Origin: JBBRUG01 sp038247995
GTDB taxonomy: Bacteria > Chloroflexota > Chloroflexia > Chloroflexales > Chloroflexaceae
Length of the DNA stretch: 24,148 nucleotides
Direction of reading: 5' to 3'
Assembly (NCBI GenBank): GCA_038247995.1
Contig: JBBRUG010000047.1
Coordinates: 1 to 24,148 of the forward strand
Shown: one piece after another, positions 23,268 to 24,148 of the stretch
Position numbering within the stretch: the stretch's first letter is position 1
Layout: each line of letters begins with the position of its first letter
Notes under the pieces: model-generated
What the model saw: the letters and a program-made list of their open reading frames with translations, nothing else
What the model was told of the DNA's origin: nothing
The model's database searches: none
Position numbers and translations under genes: made by a program

Positions 23268-23294
23268 GGGCGAAATGCTCCGTAAACAATTATT

Positions 23295-23891
23295 TCATCC
23301 GGCGCGGACGTGGGTTTCAATATGCGCGTGCAGCTGATCGTAGGCAATCTGAAGTGGAGCGCTATCATCAAGCAATTTACTGAGCATCACTGCGCCCTCC
23401 ATTGTTGCAATCAGGAAGATGGCGAGCCGATCAGGATCAATTTCAGGTCGGATCTCGTCCCGCGCCTGACCGGTAAGCACGGTTGTGTGCAACAGCCGCC
23501 GCCATTCTTCCACCGCAGCCCGCGCACGTTCACGCAGCACCGGATGGGTATCATCAGCTTCAATGGCGGTATTGAGCACCGGACAGCCGCCAGTAATGGG
23601 CGGTTGCTGGGCATAGCCGCGAAACACCCCAATAAAACCGATCAGCGCATCAGCGGCGTGGGCGTGGCCCGCTCCTCCCTCCGTGAAGCGCTCGCGCACA
23701 CGCGCCAGGGCATAATCGAGCGCCGCCAGAGCCAGTTGCTCTTTGTTCGCAAAATGGCGATAGATCCCGCCCTTTTTGAGATCGACAGCTTCCATAATCG
23801 CGTCGATCGACGTGCCGGCATACCCATGCACATTAAAGATCTCCGCCGCCCGGGCGACGATCCGTTCACGCGTTGCTTCACCTTTGCGCAT
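23295..23891 (-). CDS. TetR-family repressor, NemR/AcuR-like
   Basis: This 198-residue regulator has an N-terminal helix-turn-helix (about 10-52, with GTSIDAIMEAVDLKKGGIYRHF). In the ligand domain, GGCPVLNTAIEAD (101-113) places C103 where E. coli NemR has C106, its electrophile-sensing cysteine; this alignment is by eye. The gene has two GAGG elements before ATG, a near-consensus promoter and a palindromic operator just downstream of the -10 box, which implies autoregulation. The MFS efflux gene follows in the same operon. The likely role is to derepress efflux on exposure to a reactive or toxic compound; the inducer is not known. Confidence 0.9.
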   Translation of the reverse strand: MRKGEATRERIVARAAEIFNVHGYAGTSIDAIMEAVDLKKGGIYRHFANKEQLALAALDYALARVRERFTEGGAGHAHAADALIGFIGVFRGYAQQPPITGGCPVLNTAIEADDTHPVLRERARAAVEEWRRLLHTTVLTGQARDEIRPEIDPDRLAIFLIATMEGAVMLSKLLDDSAPLQIAYDQLHAHIETHVRAG

Positions 23892-23908
23892 AACCTCAAC
23901 CTCATAAA

Positions 23909-23922
23909 AGACCGAATGGTCT
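23909..23922. promoter_or_regulatory. Probable TetR operator AGACC-N4-GGTCT
   Basis: AGACCGAATGGTCT is a perfect five-base inverted repeat around a four-base centre. It lies immediately after the -10 box and covers the expected transcription start of tetR. The same AGACC-N4-GGTCT pattern is my recollection of the NemR box, in line with the NemR-like cysteine in this repressor. Confidence 0.75.
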
Positions 23923-23923
23923 C

Positions 23924-23952
23924 AAAATACATCAGCAAGGAGTATCTGTCAA
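23924..23952 (-). promoter_or_regulatory. Promoter of the tetR-MFS operon
   Basis: On the minus strand a perfect TTGACA (23952-23947) and TATTTT (23929-23924) are separated by 17 bases. The operator follows the -10 after one base, so bound repressor would block initiation. This is the strongest -35 and spacing in the window. Confidence 0.8.
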
Positions 23953-23954
23953 GA

Positions 23955-24006
23955 GGGCAATCATTAAGGGGACAATCATTGCATCCCGCCGGCCAATGAT
24001 TGCCCC
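23955..24006. repeat. Compound inverted repeat with two alternative stems
   Basis: GGGCAATCATT (23955-23965) is exactly complementary to AATGATTGCCC (23995-24005). A second copy, GGGGACAATCATTG (23968-23981), can instead pair with CAATGATTG and the following CCCC (23994-24006), with one bulged base. The two stems compete for the same right arm. It lies just upstream of the tetR -35 box. It could be a terminator for a gene beyond the window, a mobile-element end or a regulatory site. Confidence 0.75.
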
Positions 24007-24148
24007 CACCCGATTGGAATATGTTCCGCGACCTGCCGCCTGCCACTCAGCATTCTGAGTAGCGCGCAGCGCGTAGCGACATCTGTCCTGAGTCAGTCGA
24101 AGGGCGGCCGCCTGCGCTCTGGCCCTACAGCACTGGCCGAAACTTGTA
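24007..24148. other. Non-coding repeat-rich end of the window
   Basis: No gene is recognisable here. The stretch contains cctgccgcctgcc (24032-24044), identical to part of the rlmN array. Next is a six-base hairpin ACTCAG-catt-CTGAGT (24045-24060), then gcgcgcagcgcg. A tgtcctgagtcagtcgaagg element follows (about 24087-24106), similar to a cctgag...tcgaagg repeat I recall as common between genes in environmental bacteria, including Chloroflexota. It may be a repeat-rich junction like the others in this window. Confidence 0.5.

Overview
The window is a GC-rich, gene-dense bacterial chromosome segment with 15 recognisable protein-coding genes and two small genes of unknown function. I see no tRNA, rRNA, CRISPR array, transposase or phage gene. 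The gene content points to Chloroflexota, probably class Chloroflexia. The main clues are a baseplate-J-like membrane protein next to ruvX, a gnd-zwf-opcA set, and alaS, secA and rlmN of a style I associate with that group. The phylum call is inference; no rRNA is present to confirm it.

Layout. 32-1459 (-): an LCP-family cell-envelope protein. 1752-5884 (+): an oxidative pentose phosphate block (6-phosphogluconate dehydrogenase, glucose-6-phosphate dehydrogenase, OpcA-like assembly factor) followed by a four-TM protein of unknown function. 5914-15097 (-): a degenerate CPBP-like membrane protein coupled to secA, then ruvX, a baseplate-J-like membrane protein and alaS. 15174-21329 (-): DUF58 protein, DUF952 protein, hisS, an orphan peptide-binding lipoprotein and rlmN. 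21447-21824 (+): a small lipoprotein. 21834-23891 (-): a tetR-MFS efflux operon with a clear promoter and a palindromic operator. The last 250 bases are non-coding and rich in palindromes.

The most interesting structure is not a gene. At least seven gene junctions or gene interiors carry short tandem arrays with a period of 7 bp (sometimes 8-10). Each array has a different unit sequence, but they sit in similar places: just after stop codons, directly against start codons, or in frame inside essential genes. Several have two arms in inverted orientation. Two arrays lie inside genes, in alaS next to the CxxxH zinc-ligand motif and in rlmN after the radical-SAM cysteines, and add roughly 30-50 residues without breaking the frame. 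Others supply the stop codons of hisS and DUF952, or replace the usual ribosome-binding site of opcA. This resembles cyanobacterial heptanucleotide STRR repeats and the in-frame Rickettsia palindromic elements, but I know of no described equivalent with this combination.

Start corrections: zwf most likely starts at TTG 2783, secA at ATG 9683, ruvX at ATG 10215 and alaS at ATG 15097, all shorter than the longest open frames.
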